This document shows, piece by piece, positions 19,448 to 27,906 of a stretch of DNA of 64,000 bases (position 1 is the stretch's first letter; every line of letters starts with the position of its first letter). Location: the NCBI GenBank assembly GCA_014381825.1, contig JACNKX010000094.1, forward strand, positions 29,094 to 93,093. Reading direction: 5' to 3'. The position numbers and the translations under genes were made by a program. The notes beneath the pieces were generated by a model, which did no database searches, had not been told where the DNA came from, and worked only from the letters and a program-made list of their open reading frames with translations. The DNA comes from Planctomycetota bacterium (GTDB lineage Bacteria > Planctomycetota > Planctomycetia > Pirellulales > Pirellulaceae).

Positions 19448-22400
19448 ATGCGCCGTGCCTTTGTTAACTGTGTGCTGCTTCTTGGTTTACTGACCGGAGC
19501 AACTGTGGCGGACGAGCCGTCAGTTTATCGTGGTCAAACGGCAGCCGAATGGTTGCCGCAGTTGTCACATCCGAGCGCGTCTGCGCGTGCGGCGGCTGCG
19601 CAAGCGTTCGTGAACATCGGCAGGGGGAACGAAGACGCCGTCGCGCCGTTGAGCAATCTGCTTTCGGATCGCGACGAGCGAGTTCGGTTTTACGCCGCGT
19701 TCGCCCTTGGCAAGATCGAAACCGATCAAGAACGATGCATCACCGCGCTCATCGAAGCCTTGTCTGACGATGACGAACACGTGCGGTATACCGCGCAATG
19801 GTCGCTGGCGCAGATCGCGAAGCAAGTCGCTGCGTCGATTGAAGATGGCCAGCCCGTCAATGGCCGCCTTGCGAGCGTGTTGGCGGATGCTCAGACACAC
19901 TTACGCGCGTCTGGCGCACTGCCGGGACATCTGAATCAGGTCAGAGCGGCCATCGCTCGTTTCGAGGGTGAGACGCCAGAATTGATTGTTGCCGAGCCTC
20001 ATCTTTCAAGATCGAACGGTGTGGAAGACGACGTTACTCGCTTCTTAAGCGCGATCACCTCGGACGATACTTTCGCTAGAGTCAAGGCAATCGGTGTATT
20101 GCCGAAACTTGGTCCGGAAGCTGTCGAGAGACTACTGGCTTTGCCTGACGTCGTGGCAAACCTCGGACCCCTGGGCGGACTCGTTCAGCGCGCCATCGCG
20201 AGTCTTGGCGAACCGGTGATCCCAGTCCTGTTGCAAACCTTACGGAGCTCAAGCGACGAGACAAGTTTCCTTGCGGCGAATACGTTGCGAGAGATGGGCC
20301 CCGACGCGGCGGTCGCTTTGCCCGACCTGATTGACATGTTGAAGGACGAAGATTCTAGCGACACCGTCTTGGAACAAACCATTTGGGTGCTGACTAGGAT
20401 CCGTTCTTCGGCCGGACCTGCAGCAGACGACTTGGTGCGAATTCTGAACGATGATGGGAGGGACGAATCAGTTCGTCGAATCGCCGCCGAAGCGTTAGGC
20501 TCGATCGGGGCTGATGCGAAACACGCGATACCGGATCTCATCGCTAACCTGAAAGATGCGGACGTCGCGCCCTTCTTGCGGATTGAGTGCTCATCGACTC
20601 TTGCTCGCCTCGATCCGAATTCAGAGAAGGTAACTCAGGCTCTCGTTGTGGCATTCAACGAGATGGAAAGTATCTTCGATGCCATCGGCATTGCTGAGAA
20701 CTTATGCGATTGCGGACCTGGCGCAAACGCGATCGTGCCACGATTGATGGACGCCGTCGACGAGACGTCGTTTGATCAAAGGCGCTCGGTCGTCGAACTG
20801 CTGGGAAAACTCGGTGGGACATCTATCGACGTCGTAAGCCCGCTGCTCGTCGAGCGTTTGATGGACCCGACCGAGGAGTTGATCGTGCGAGTTGCCGCGG
20901 CGAAGGCGCTCGGCAATTTTGGACCACGTGGCGTGCAGTTGGTGGTCGATCAGTTCGAGTCTGGCCACGAAGCCGAGCAGTTAACTGCTGCTCGAGCACT
21001 CATCGAAATTGGTGCGGAGGCGAGGTCCGCGAAGCAAGCGTTACTGGGGATGCTTAGAGAGTCGCAGGCGAAAAACGAGCTGCGTTCGCTTGCGGCCGTC
21101 GCTTTGGGACAGCTTGGGGCGGAGGCGAATGATGCGACCCTAGTTCTTACGGAATTGTTGCGTGACACGGAATCCGACGACTACTTGCGAGCCATGTGTG
21201 CAGTCGCACTTGGACAGATCGATCCCTCGGCGGTCCCGATTATTGAAGAGACGCTTGACGACGCGGTCGCGGAGGTACAGATCGCCGCCGCTTATGCGCT
21301 ATGCAAGCGAGACGCCAATCATGCGCGCGGCTTAGAAACACTGGTGCATTGGTTGCAGAGCGATGAGCATCGTGGTTCCGCGATTAGTGCCCTCATCGAT
21401 GTCGGTGAGACGTCTCTCTCGCATGTTCTCGAAAAGATGAACGACACGTCGCAAAGTCCCGACACGCGAGTGTCGTGTTTGGAAGTGCTGAGTGCGTTTG
21501 ACGACCGCGCCATCGCCCCGCTACTTCAGGCATTGAATGACGAAATGCTTGCAGAGGAAGCCGGCTGGACGCTGCGAGATCGCGGAAATGAGTTACTGCC
21601 GACGTTAGTCACGAGCATCGAGAATGAATCTATCTTCACACCACAGGCTCGGGCCGTGATGCGTAACGTGGTCGAGGACATGTTTGCAGGTCTCGGTGCT
21701 GGAGGTGATTTCGAATCGTGGCAGGGAGGCCATGCGCTAGTGCATCGCGAAGAATTCGAATGGAGCGAGACGTCGGCAGCAGGAAGCGCTGCGCCTTCAG
21801 TGACACGTGCTGAGCCGTTTGAAGCGACGGCAATGGAGCCAGAGCCCGTTGAGAATTATAGTCCCGTGGAGGAAGTCGAGTCTGCTGAAGCAGAAGTCGA
21901 AATTTCGGAGTCGCCGACCACACCAGAGGGCTATGTATCGGTTGATGTTTACTATGGGACGAATCGCGAACCGATCGATCAGACACCGGACCAGGCCGCT
22001 GGCGATAGCCAGTTGTACTGGGCGGTTGCGATTGGTGCGCTGTTGGGGGTCGTGACCTACCTGATCGGCATGTATCGACGTGGTACACGACGACAGGCGC
22101 TGGCAGGCTTGGCAGGTGCGACTTTGCTGCTTTTGTTTGGGCTGGTGATATTCGCTCCGACGAGAGTGCGTCCAGAGATCGACAAGACGGGGCCACGCTA
22201 TGGCGGCGAGTACACCGATCGCGTGGAGATGGGCGTTTGTGAAGTCACGATTCCAGATACGCACCGGGAAGGTGAATTAGAGGCTCCGACGTTGTTGGAG
22301 TTTCAAGTTGCCGAAGACCTTCAGAAGCATATCGTCTTACGAAGTGTTCGACGCATGGAGCCCGATGCGTTCTTTGGTGGTCTTCGGAGAGAGATGCAGA

Positions 22401-23155
22401 GTAAGGGGAATCACATCCTCGTCTTTGTTCACGGCTTTAACGTATCGTTTGACGATGCCGCGCGGCGAACGGCCCAGATGGCCAGCGACTTAAAGTTTGC
22501 GGGCGCGCCCGTTTTTTACAGTTGGCCGTCGCAGGCGGATTGGTGGAAGTATCGCATTGACGAAAAGAACGTTGAGTTGAGTGTGGATCAGTTGAAGACG
22601 TTTTTGCTCGCCATTGCCGAGCGTTCTGAAGCCGATACGATCAATCTGGTCGCTCATAGCATGGGGAATCGTGCGCTGACGGAGGCGCTGAAGGAGATCG
22701 ATGTCGCTGCGAACGAGAGAGAGCAGATGTTCAATCAAGTGATTCTCGCGGCGCCCGATATCGACGCTGACATTTTCAAGCAACGCATCGCACCAGCAAT
22801 TGTTACGAAAGCCAAGCACATCACGCTCTACGCATCATCCAACGACTGGGCGCTCGACGCATCGCGCAAGTTCAACAGCGGCGATCCTCGCGCAGGCGAC
22901 GCTGGTGAAGGCTTGGTGGTCGTGCCGGGAATCGAGACGATCGATGTCTCCAGCGGTGACAGCAGTCTCCTAGGACATTCGTACTACGGGAACAACGTGT
23001 CCGTATTGCGAGATATCGAATTCATACTGCGCGACCAACCCGCCGACACTCGCCGTTTCTTAGAGCCAATGACGCATTCGGGTGATCTCATTTATTGGAC
23101 GTTTCGGCCAGACCGCATCACGCGCCAGCCCACATCGCTGCCTCGCAGTTTCTAA
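19448..23155 (+). CDS. HEAT-repeat membrane protein with C-terminal DUF900 alpha/beta hydrolase
   Basis: About 1235 residues. I chose the ATG at 19448 over 19439, because AAGGAG at 19432-19437 then has a 10-nt spacing. A signal peptide (RRAFVNCVLLLGLLTGATVA) is followed by roughly a dozen HEAT/PBS-lyase-like repeats to about residue 720 (recurring RAAAAQAF, RFYAAFALGKI, RRIAAEALGSIG, VRVAAAKALGNFG). An acidic linker leads to two TM helices near 856-876 and 883-905. A DUF900-type hydrolase follows, with oxyanion-side block HILVFVHGFNVSFDDAARR, FYSWPSQ, and the nucleophile elbow LVAHSMGN (Ser about residue 1071). The HEAT region would be extracytoplasmic. Its stop overlaps that of the convergent NIPSNAP gene by 4 nt. 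Substrate unknown. Confidence 0.9.
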   Translation: MRRAFVNCVLLLGLLTGATVADEPSVYRGQTAAEWLPQLSHPSASARAAAAQAFVNIGRGNEDAVAPLSNLLSDRDERVRFYAAFALGKIETDQERCITALIEALSDDDEHVRYTAQWSLAQIAKQVAASIEDGQPVNGRLASVLADAQTHLRASGALPGHLNQVRAAIARFEGETPELIVAEPHLSRSNGVEDDVTRFLSAITSDDTFARVKAIGVLPKLGPEAVERLLALPDVVANLGPLGGLVQRAIASLGEPVIPVLLQTLRSSSDETSFLAANTLREMGPDAAVALPDLIDMLKDEDSSDTVLEQTIWVLTRIRSSAGPAADDLVRILNDDGRDESVRRIAAEALGSIGADAKHAIPDLIANLKDADVAPFLRIECSSTLARLDPNSEKVTQALVVAFNEMESIFDAIGIAENLCDCGPGANAIVPRLMDAVDETSFDQRRSVVELLGKLGGTSIDVVSPLLVERLMDPTEELIVRVAAAKALGNFGPRGVQLVVDQFESGHEAEQLTAARALIEIGAEARSAKQALLGMLRESQAKNELRSLAAVALGQLGAEANDATLVLTELLRDTESDDYLRAMCAVALGQIDPSAVPIIEETLDDAVAEVQIAAAYALCKRDANHARGLETLVHWLQSDEHRGSAISALIDVGETSLSHVLEKMNDTSQSPDTRVSCLEVLSAFDDRAIAPLLQALNDEMLAEEAGWTLRDRGNELLPTLVTSIENESIFTPQARAVMRNVVEDMFAGLGAGGDFESWQGGHALVHREEFEWSETSAAGSAAPSVTRAEPFEATAMEPEPVENYSPVEEVESAEAEVEISESPTTPEGYVSVDVYYGTNREPIDQTPDQAAGDSQLYWAVAIGALLGVVTYLIGMYRRGTRRQALAGLAGATLLLLFGLVIFAPTRVRPEIDKTGPRYGGEYTDRVEMGVCEVTIPDTHREGELEAPTLLEFQVAEDLQKHIVLRSVRRMEPDAFFGGLRREMQSKGNHILVFVHGFNVSFDDAARRTAQMASDLKFAGAPVFYSWPSQADWWKYRIDEKNVELSVDQLKTFLLAIAERSEADTINLVAHSMGNRALTEALKEIDVAANEREQMFNQVILAAPDIDADIFKQRIAPAIVTKAKHITLYASSNDWALDASRKFNSGDPRAGDAGEGLVVVPGIETIDVSSGDSSLLGHSYYGNNVSVLRDIEFILRDQPADTRRFLEPMTHSGDLIYWTFRPDRITRQPTSLPRSF

Positions 23156-23955
23156 AGTTGCGAGTACTCGGTCGGCGCTAGATACCAGCGATTAATCTTC
23201 GAGACTGTGTCCTTGTACTTCTCCAGTGCCTTCATGCGTTGCCAGTCAGGATGTTTGCGGAACCCGTTCCAGTGCTCGTCATGAGCCTCCGTGCTGGGAG
23301 CTGTCAGCATGTACGTCAAGTTTGGTACATCGTCGCCGATCAATGTCTCGCCATAGAACAGCGGTGCAAGCTTGACGTCTCGCATGATGTCGATTTCGCC
23401 TTCGTTGAACATCTCGACCTTCAAGCGGCCTTTGTCGGCGTTGTGACTTTCATAGGTTCGCAACTCGAACAATCGAGGTTGTTTGTCCGCGGAGTATTTG
23501 GGGATCTCCATCACCGGCATACCGGCGAACGCCTTCATCAGTTTGCTTTCGACGCGAGCGTACGGCGCATCCCCCTTTGGAATCGCAAAGTAGTCGCGAG
23601 CCGCCTTGCCGTAGTCTGGATCAGCCGCAAGCGTTCCATTCAGCCGAGAAAAGGCGGCTAAAGTCTTAAAGGGAATCAACATGTACAACGCGAAATCGGT
23701 GTCGTCGTCTGTCCGAGTAAACACACCGACGCGATCAATGCCTTGTCGCGAAAGAGCTGGCAGTAAGGCGTTTTCTGCATAATCACTAACGATTTTCCGC
23801 TTGGCCGCGTCCGCCGTTCGGTAGATTCTCAGTTCGTAATACTCTTGCATGGGCGTGTCCTCTGCCGCATTAAGTTGATTGGCAACTCCAACGCACGCGA
23901 TGAGTAATACCGCGGATGTAAAAGCCGTTCTCAGGGTCGTGGAAATGCGGGGCAT
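23152..23955 (-). CDS. Secreted NIPSNAP-family protein
   Basis: About 267 residues from the ATG at 23955; the ORF runs 18 codons further up but without a signal-peptide start. A clear signal peptide (LRTAFTSAVLLIACVGVANQ, LNAAED) is followed by two alpha/beta-barrel-like NIPSNAP halves. The first begins YYELRIYRTADAAKRKIVSD and the second RLFELRTYESHNADKGRLKV. Each half ends in an aromatic/hydrophobic block (FALYMLIPFKTLAAFSRLNG; LTYMLTAPSTEAHDEHWNGF). Such proteins are frequent in planctomycetes and their substrate is not established. Tail-to-tail overlap of 4 nt with the preceding plus-strand gene. The divergent blaI promoter lies about 135 bp upstream. Confidence 0.88.
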   Translation of the reverse strand: MPRISTTLRTAFTSAVLLIACVGVANQLNAAEDTPMQEYYELRIYRTADAAKRKIVSDYAENALLPALSRQGIDRVGVFTRTDDDTDFALYMLIPFKTLAAFSRLNGTLAADPDYGKAARDYFAIPKGDAPYARVESKLMKAFAGMPVMEIPKYSADKQPRLFELRTYESHNADKGRLKVEMFNEGEIDIMRDVKLAPLFYGETLIGDDVPNLTYMLTAPSTEAHDEHWNGFRKHPDWQRMKALEKYKDTVSKINRWYLAPTEYSQL

Positions 23956-24089
23956 CGTGAGTCCTCGTTGAGTTTCATACTTGTGGGAGCAATTGATTGA
24001 GTTTGTCACGATTATTGAGAACGCAACGCGCCGAGTCTACGCCCAGTTCAATTCACACCGCTTCTCGGCGATCACTCGTGATAAAACAC

Positions 24090-24118
24090 TTGACGTGTGA
24101 GACGCGTTGTCTTATGTT
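24090..24118 (+). promoter_or_regulatory. Predicted sigma70-type promoter of the blaI-blaR1 pair
   Basis: A -35 box TTGACG (24090-24095) and a -10 box TATGTT (24113-24118) are separated by exactly 17 nt and point toward blaI at 24156. The first operator half-palindrome occupies the spacer, so a bound repressor would block polymerase. Read from sequence; the transcription start is not known. Confidence 0.6.
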
Positions 24119-24137
24119 GATGAGACGAGTTGTCTCA
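24098..24137. promoter_or_regulatory. Two tandem BlaI-type operators
   Basis: TGAGACGAGTTGTCTCA at 24121-24137 has perfect 6-nt inverted arms around a 5-nt centre. A near copy, TGAGACGCGTTGTCTTA, is at 24098-24114 (one arm mismatch). The two start 23 bp apart, about two helical turns, on the same face of the helix. The first lies between the -35 and -10 boxes, the second just downstream of the -10. Autorepression by the BlaI-like protein encoded 18 bp downstream is the natural reading. This is inferred, not shown. Confidence 0.72.
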
Positions 24138-24155
24138 CCATGCCACCGAGTGATC

Positions 24156-24533
24156 ATGACGAGTTCCCCGCAGCCGGTTACCGACGCAGAATTCGCTGTC
24201 CTTGAGTTTCTTTGGGAAGCGAAGGCGGCGACGAAGCGCGATCTGATAGCTGCTTTGTATCCCCGGGGGGCCGAATCGGATGTTGCGACGGTTCAAAAGT
24301 TACTCGAGCGTCTGGAGGGGAAGGGGCATGTAAAGCGTGACCGCGGCGCGGTCGCTCATGTCTTTGCTCCCGTGACGTCAAGGAACGAATTCGTGGGGGA
24401 GCAGTTAACCAACGTGGCGCAAAAACTTTCGGGCGGCGGATTGGCATCACTGGTGATGCACCTAGTAGAATCAAAACGATTGACGAAACGCGAACGTGAC
24501 AAGCTGCGATCGTTGCTCGACTCACAGCCTTAA
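24156..24533 (+). CDS. BlaI/MecI/CopY-family winged-helix repressor
   Basis: 125 residues from the ATG at 24156, the normal BlaI length. The longer ORF reads through the operators and promoter, so its upstream part is not coding. The winged helix reads VTDAEFAVLEFLWEAKAATK, DLIAALYPRG, VATVQKLLERLEGKGHVKRD and VAHVFAPV. The C-terminal helix (LASLVMHLVESKRLTKRERD) is the dimerisation segment that is cut in the Bla/Mec systems. It precedes the M56-peptidase gene by 18 bp, the classic repressor/sensor pairing. No beta-lactamase or other obvious target gene is next to it, so the regulon must be elsewhere or be the pair itself. Confidence 0.92.
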   Translation: MTSSPQPVTDAEFAVLEFLWEAKAATKRDLIAALYPRGAESDVATVQKLLERLEGKGHVKRDRGAVAHVFAPVTSRNEFVGEQLTNVAQKLSGGGLASLVMHLVESKRLTKRERDKLRSLLDSQP

Positions 24534-24551
24534 CCCTATCTCGATACCGCG

Positions 24552-26738
24552 ATGACGATGCACTTTCTGGAAACGGCCTGTTCTAATGCGATCGCCGCGA
24601 CGTTGCTCGCGATCGTTGCGTTCATGGCAACTAGGATGCATGCAAAGGAACCGCTGGTTCATAGCCTGTGGGTGCTTGTCCTCGTCAAGTTGATGACTCC
24701 AGCATTGTTTGCGGTCCCGATATCCTGGCCGGTGCATTCGGTCGAATCAGATGTTGTTTCTAGCGGATCGAGTTCACCAACAACTGCCCACATGTCGTCA
24801 TCGATCCCAACGGATGTAGGAAGGGACGCAAACGAGAACAGTGCGACGAACACATTGGTGTCGTCAGAGCAACCTGCTCGAAGCGGTTCCGCGATAACTT
24901 CCATCCGATGGTCTGACGTTGTAACAGTCATCTGGTTATTCGGCAGTGTGTTTTGCCTTTTGATCATTGCCGTGCGCGCCCTGCGGTTTCAACGCGTGTT
25001 GGCGCATACCGAACTTGCCCCGCGAGTTCTTCGCGATAGAACACGGATGTTGTCTCAGCAGATCGGCCTGCGTCGATCACCGTGCGTCCGCATAACCGCC
25101 GGAGTCGTGTCTCCGCTGGTTTGGTGTCCGTTACCTTTCACCCAACCAACGATCGTCCTGCCATGCCGGCTCTTGGCGGATCTGACTGACGATGAACAAG
25201 CGACATTGCTGCTACACGAGCTAGCTCACCTGCGGCGACGCGATCACTGGGTGCGTTGGCTTGAAGTGGCCACAGCCGCGTGTTTTTGGTGGCATCCTGT
25301 TGCGTGGATTGCACGCCGTGAGTTGCAGCGAACGGGCGACCTTTGCTGTGACGGTTGGGTGCTGTCTTGTGTCCCGGAGCATGCACGTCATTATGCGAAT
25401 ACACTAGTGCAAACAATCGATTTCCTAGCGGAGGCTAAGCCAGTGTTGCCTCCGCTGGCCAGTGCGTTTGGGCAAGCCGAGTTTCTTGAGCGGAGAATTC
25501 AAATGATCTTGCGTCGTAAGTTGAATAGAGAACTTTCTTGGCCCGCACGGGTTGCTGTCCTGGTGGCCGCCGCCGTATTGCCAGTGTCATCTCGGCTTGT
25601 TGCCGAGCAAGACGCTGCTCCGAAAGCGCCGCCTGCGGCGGCTGATGGAGATTCGACAGAAGCTGCGCCGAGTGCAACGCCAAGCGATTCAGCTGCAGAA
25701 GATTTGAAGAAAGACCTTCCCAAGTCAGGGGTTATGGAGATTGTAATTCAGACCGACGGAAAGCCGATCATTACGAAGAGCCTGTCGCGAGCGGTCGCAA
25801 AGCTAGAGGCGATTCGCAAGGTCGAGGCTCGCCGCGCGGATTCAGGTTCGCGTTTGTTAGTAGCGATTAACGTGAACAACACCACGCGCGAGTTCACCGA
25901 CTCGGCGGAGGCGCTGCGAGTTGTCAAAGGCGTTTCGGCAGTGATCGATGTTGTCAAGAAGGCGAAGATTCAACTTGGCGAACTCGGGAGACTTGACGTC
26001 GCCCCGAATCAATCACAGCAATCGCAAGGGCCAGATGCGAAGCCAACTGAACGAAGGCAACAGTATCGTCCCACGAACGCGAAAGACGGCGCCGACGGCT
26101 TTGGCATTGGGGGTGGGCTCGGTGGCCAAGGAGGTGGTGGCTATGGCCCTGCGACGCAGCAGAAGTTTCTGGCAGCCGCTGCCTCGCGCCCACGTAGTCC
26201 AGAGGCGCGGAAAGCGCGGATCGAGTTGTTGCGTCAGCAACTGAGTAAGTTGCTGACGCCGGTGCAGCAGTCGGGATCATCTTCATCGTCGGTCGTGAGC
26301 AAACCCGCGCCGAAAGAATACAAACTGGGCAAGGCGACTTTGTTTTCTCGCATGGTTCATCGAGATTACCAAAAGGCGACTTTTAGTTTCGAGTTCGAGC
26401 TTCGTGATGATCCAACCTATAAATATGCCAACGATTGGGACTTGCAATATGGCAATGGCGGTGATCACTTCCATGTGACGATGGTCTCGGATGATCGCAG
26501 CCGCATCGTCGATCTCGGCAAGATAGATTGGGGGCAGCTGGATACGACGCGTTTGGCGAAGTTGCCGCCCAACCCACAGCCGCGACGCGAGTTCGTCCCA
26601 TCCTCGGAAGGGCATATCTACTTGGTTCACACCGTCGATCGAAACAGTGACCTCTACGCGTTATTCCGCGTCGAAGCGATTCAACGGCAACAAGGAACCT
26701 GTGATATTACTTGGCGACTTGTTGATGCCCCGCAGTGA
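24552..26738 (+). CDS. BlaR1-like M56 membrane metallopeptidase with extra C-terminal domains
   Basis: 728 residues. N-terminal TM helices (IAATLLAIVAFMATRM, LWVLVLVKLMTPALFAVPIS) and another near 130 precede the zinc motif LLLHELAHLRRRDHWVRWLE (HELAH at about residues 222-226). FWWHPVAWIARRELQRTGDL gives the third-ligand region. A TM near 335-350 (WPARVAVLVAAAVLPVSSRL) then leads out of the membrane. The extracytoplasmic tail lacks the penicillin-binding SxxK/transpeptidase domain of true BlaR1. It carries instead a small alpha/beta segment (MEIVIQTDGKPIITKSLSRA to about 480) slightly resembling an ExbD periplasmic domain, a Gly/Gln-rich linker, and an unknown final domain. It probably senses a signal and cleaves the BlaI-like repressor. 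It overlaps the convergent SRPBCC gene by 32 nt. Confidence 0.87.
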   Translation: MTMHFLETACSNAIAATLLAIVAFMATRMHAKEPLVHSLWVLVLVKLMTPALFAVPISWPVHSVESDVVSSGSSSPTTAHMSSSIPTDVGRDANENSATNTLVSSEQPARSGSAITSIRWSDVVTVIWLFGSVFCLLIIAVRALRFQRVLAHTELAPRVLRDRTRMLSQQIGLRRSPCVRITAGVVSPLVWCPLPFTQPTIVLPCRLLADLTDDEQATLLLHELAHLRRRDHWVRWLEVATAACFWWHPVAWIARRELQRTGDLCCDGWVLSCVPEHARHYANTLVQTIDFLAEAKPVLPPLASAFGQAEFLERRIQMILRRKLNRELSWPARVAVLVAAAVLPVSSRLVAEQDAAPKAPPAAADGDSTEAAPSATPSDSAAEDLKKDLPKSGVMEIVIQTDGKPIITKSLSRAVAKLEAIRKVEARRADSGSRLLVAINVNNTTREFTDSAEALRVVKGVSAVIDVVKKAKIQLGELGRLDVAPNQSQQSQGPDAKPTERRQQYRPTNAKDGADGFGIGGGLGGQGGGGYGPATQQKFLAAAASRPRSPEARKARIELLRQQLSKLLTPVQQSGSSSSSVVSKPAPKEYKLGKATLFSRMVHRDYQKATFSFEFELRDDPTYKYANDWDLQYGNGGDHFHVTMVSDDRSRIVDLGKIDWGQLDTTRLAKLPPNPQPRREFVPSSEGHIYLVHTVDRNSDLYALFRVEAIQRQQGTCDITWRLVDAPQ

Positions 26739-27168
26739 TCTCGCAGTACTGTTTGAGGTTGTTCAACTCATTGTCCTGCGCGTCGCAATTTGCCTTGTTC
26801 ATCATCCATCCGAACAGAAGGAAGAACAACTTCATGAAACCCTTGCCCGTTACGTTGGAGAACTGAGTCGCCTTGGTGCGACCTCCCAGATCCTCGAACG
26901 CGTAGGCCACTTGGATATCGAACATTTGCCCGATCATTTCAATTGCGATCGAGTGGGGTGGATCGTACGCGGTGATGACGCCCTGAAACTCCATTCGCTT
27001 CCCGTGATCTTCCGTGACCGTTCGAAACGTGGTCCCGACGCCCTCCGGCTTCTCGTCGATCACTTCGTCTTCGACCACGACGATACTCCACTCGGCGACA
27101 TCCTCGTGGGTCAGCCGGAAGACTTCATCGATCGGCCGATCGATTTCGATACTAGCTTCGCTTTGCAT
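26707..27168 (-). CDS. SRPBCC-family lipid/ligand-binding protein
   Basis: 153 residues from the ATG at 27168, preceded by TTGGAG with 6-nt spacing. The pattern SEASIEIDRPIDEVFRLTHE at the start, a VGTTFR block, MEFQGVITAYDPPHSIAIEM in the middle and the long C-terminal helix (GFMKLFFLLFGWMMNKANCD) match the polyketide cyclase/START-like SRPBCC fold. It binds an unknown hydrophobic ligand. It overlaps the 3' end of the blaR1-like gene by 32 nt on the opposite strand. It is followed in the other direction by a hypothetical gene 20 bp away on the same strand, probably in one operon. Confidence 0.83.
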   Translation of the reverse strand: MQSEASIEIDRPIDEVFRLTHEDVAEWSIVVVEDEVIDEKPEGVGTTFRTVTEDHGKRMEFQGVITAYDPPHSIAIEMIGQMFDIQVAYAFEDLGGRTKATQFSNVTGKGFMKLFFLLFGWMMNKANCDAQDNELNNLKQYCEITAGHQQVAK

Positions 27169-27188
27169 GCCGGGCTCCAATGGCTCTT

Positions 27189-27851
27189 TTACTCTTCGCG
27201 AACGAGATACTTATTCAACAACGTATCCAGTGGAAAGCAATGTTTTGCCGCGCGTTGATCTGGTTCGACCGTAGGATCTAACGCGACAGCTTCAATTTGC
27301 TTCGTTAAGGCTGAGAGGAAAGCTCGCGTTTCGTCGAGATTAGTCAGCATACACAGTTCGCCCAATTCGTCAGCAGCCAGGAGGTAGTCGTTTGCCTTTT
27401 CCTCGCTCGAGAATAGGCCGAGTACCCTCAGCCGTTCACCGCTGCTGTCGGCACCGTCGATCGAAACGAAGCCCGACTCTTGAGCGATGGCGTAGACGGG
27501 ATAGTTCCAAGGCGAGTAGTCCGCAGTTAGATGCTCTGTTAACAACTCGCTTACGGCAAGTTGCCAGCGAGCATCAATCTTGTCCCCCAGCGGGGAGGGA
27601 TCAAACGCCACATCAGTTACCGGCGCACGTAGGCTTCGCAGCAGCCAACTGAATTCGCGGTCGTTAAAGAGCATGCGAGGGGTATCCTCGATGCCAAACT
27701 CCGACATGAATTGGACTGCAACTTCTGACTGGGTATAAACGACCAACATCTGAGTTGGCACGTTCTCAGATTCCGCAGTCGGATCGACCATCGACACGTA
27801 TCCGCCACCGTGAGGGATCAGGTAGATCGGATACTCCCAGTAACGGCTCAT
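27189..27851 (-). CDS. Hypothetical protein made of two similar halves
   Basis: 220 residues, no family recognised. The first half begins YWEYPIYLIPHGGGYVSMVD and continues LVVYTQSEVAVQFMSEFGI. The second begins SPWNYPVYAIAQESGFVSID and continues RVLGLFSSEEKANDYLLA. Both then have an acidic helix/loop and a segment near LLRSLRAPVTDVAFDP or FLSALTKQIEAVALDP, which match each other well. The protein is thus an internal duplication of a domain of ~100 residues, somewhat like SseB-type cytoplasmic domains. No signal peptide or TM. It sits upstream of the SRPBCC gene on the same strand and is probably co-transcribed with it. Confidence 0.78.
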   Translation of the reverse strand: MSRYWEYPIYLIPHGGGYVSMVDPTAESENVPTQMLVVYTQSEVAVQFMSEFGIEDTPRMLFNDREFSWLLRSLRAPVTDVAFDPSPLGDKIDARWQLAVSELLTEHLTADYSPWNYPVYAIAQESGFVSIDGADSSGERLRVLGLFSSEEKANDYLLAADELGELCMLTNLDETRAFLSALTKQIEAVALDPTVEPDQRAAKHCFPLDTLLNKYLVREE

Positions 27852-27906
27852 TGTCTTTATTGAGTTCCCTTTAGGCTGGTCTGTAGTCCGGCCTACTTGC
27901 TAGAAT

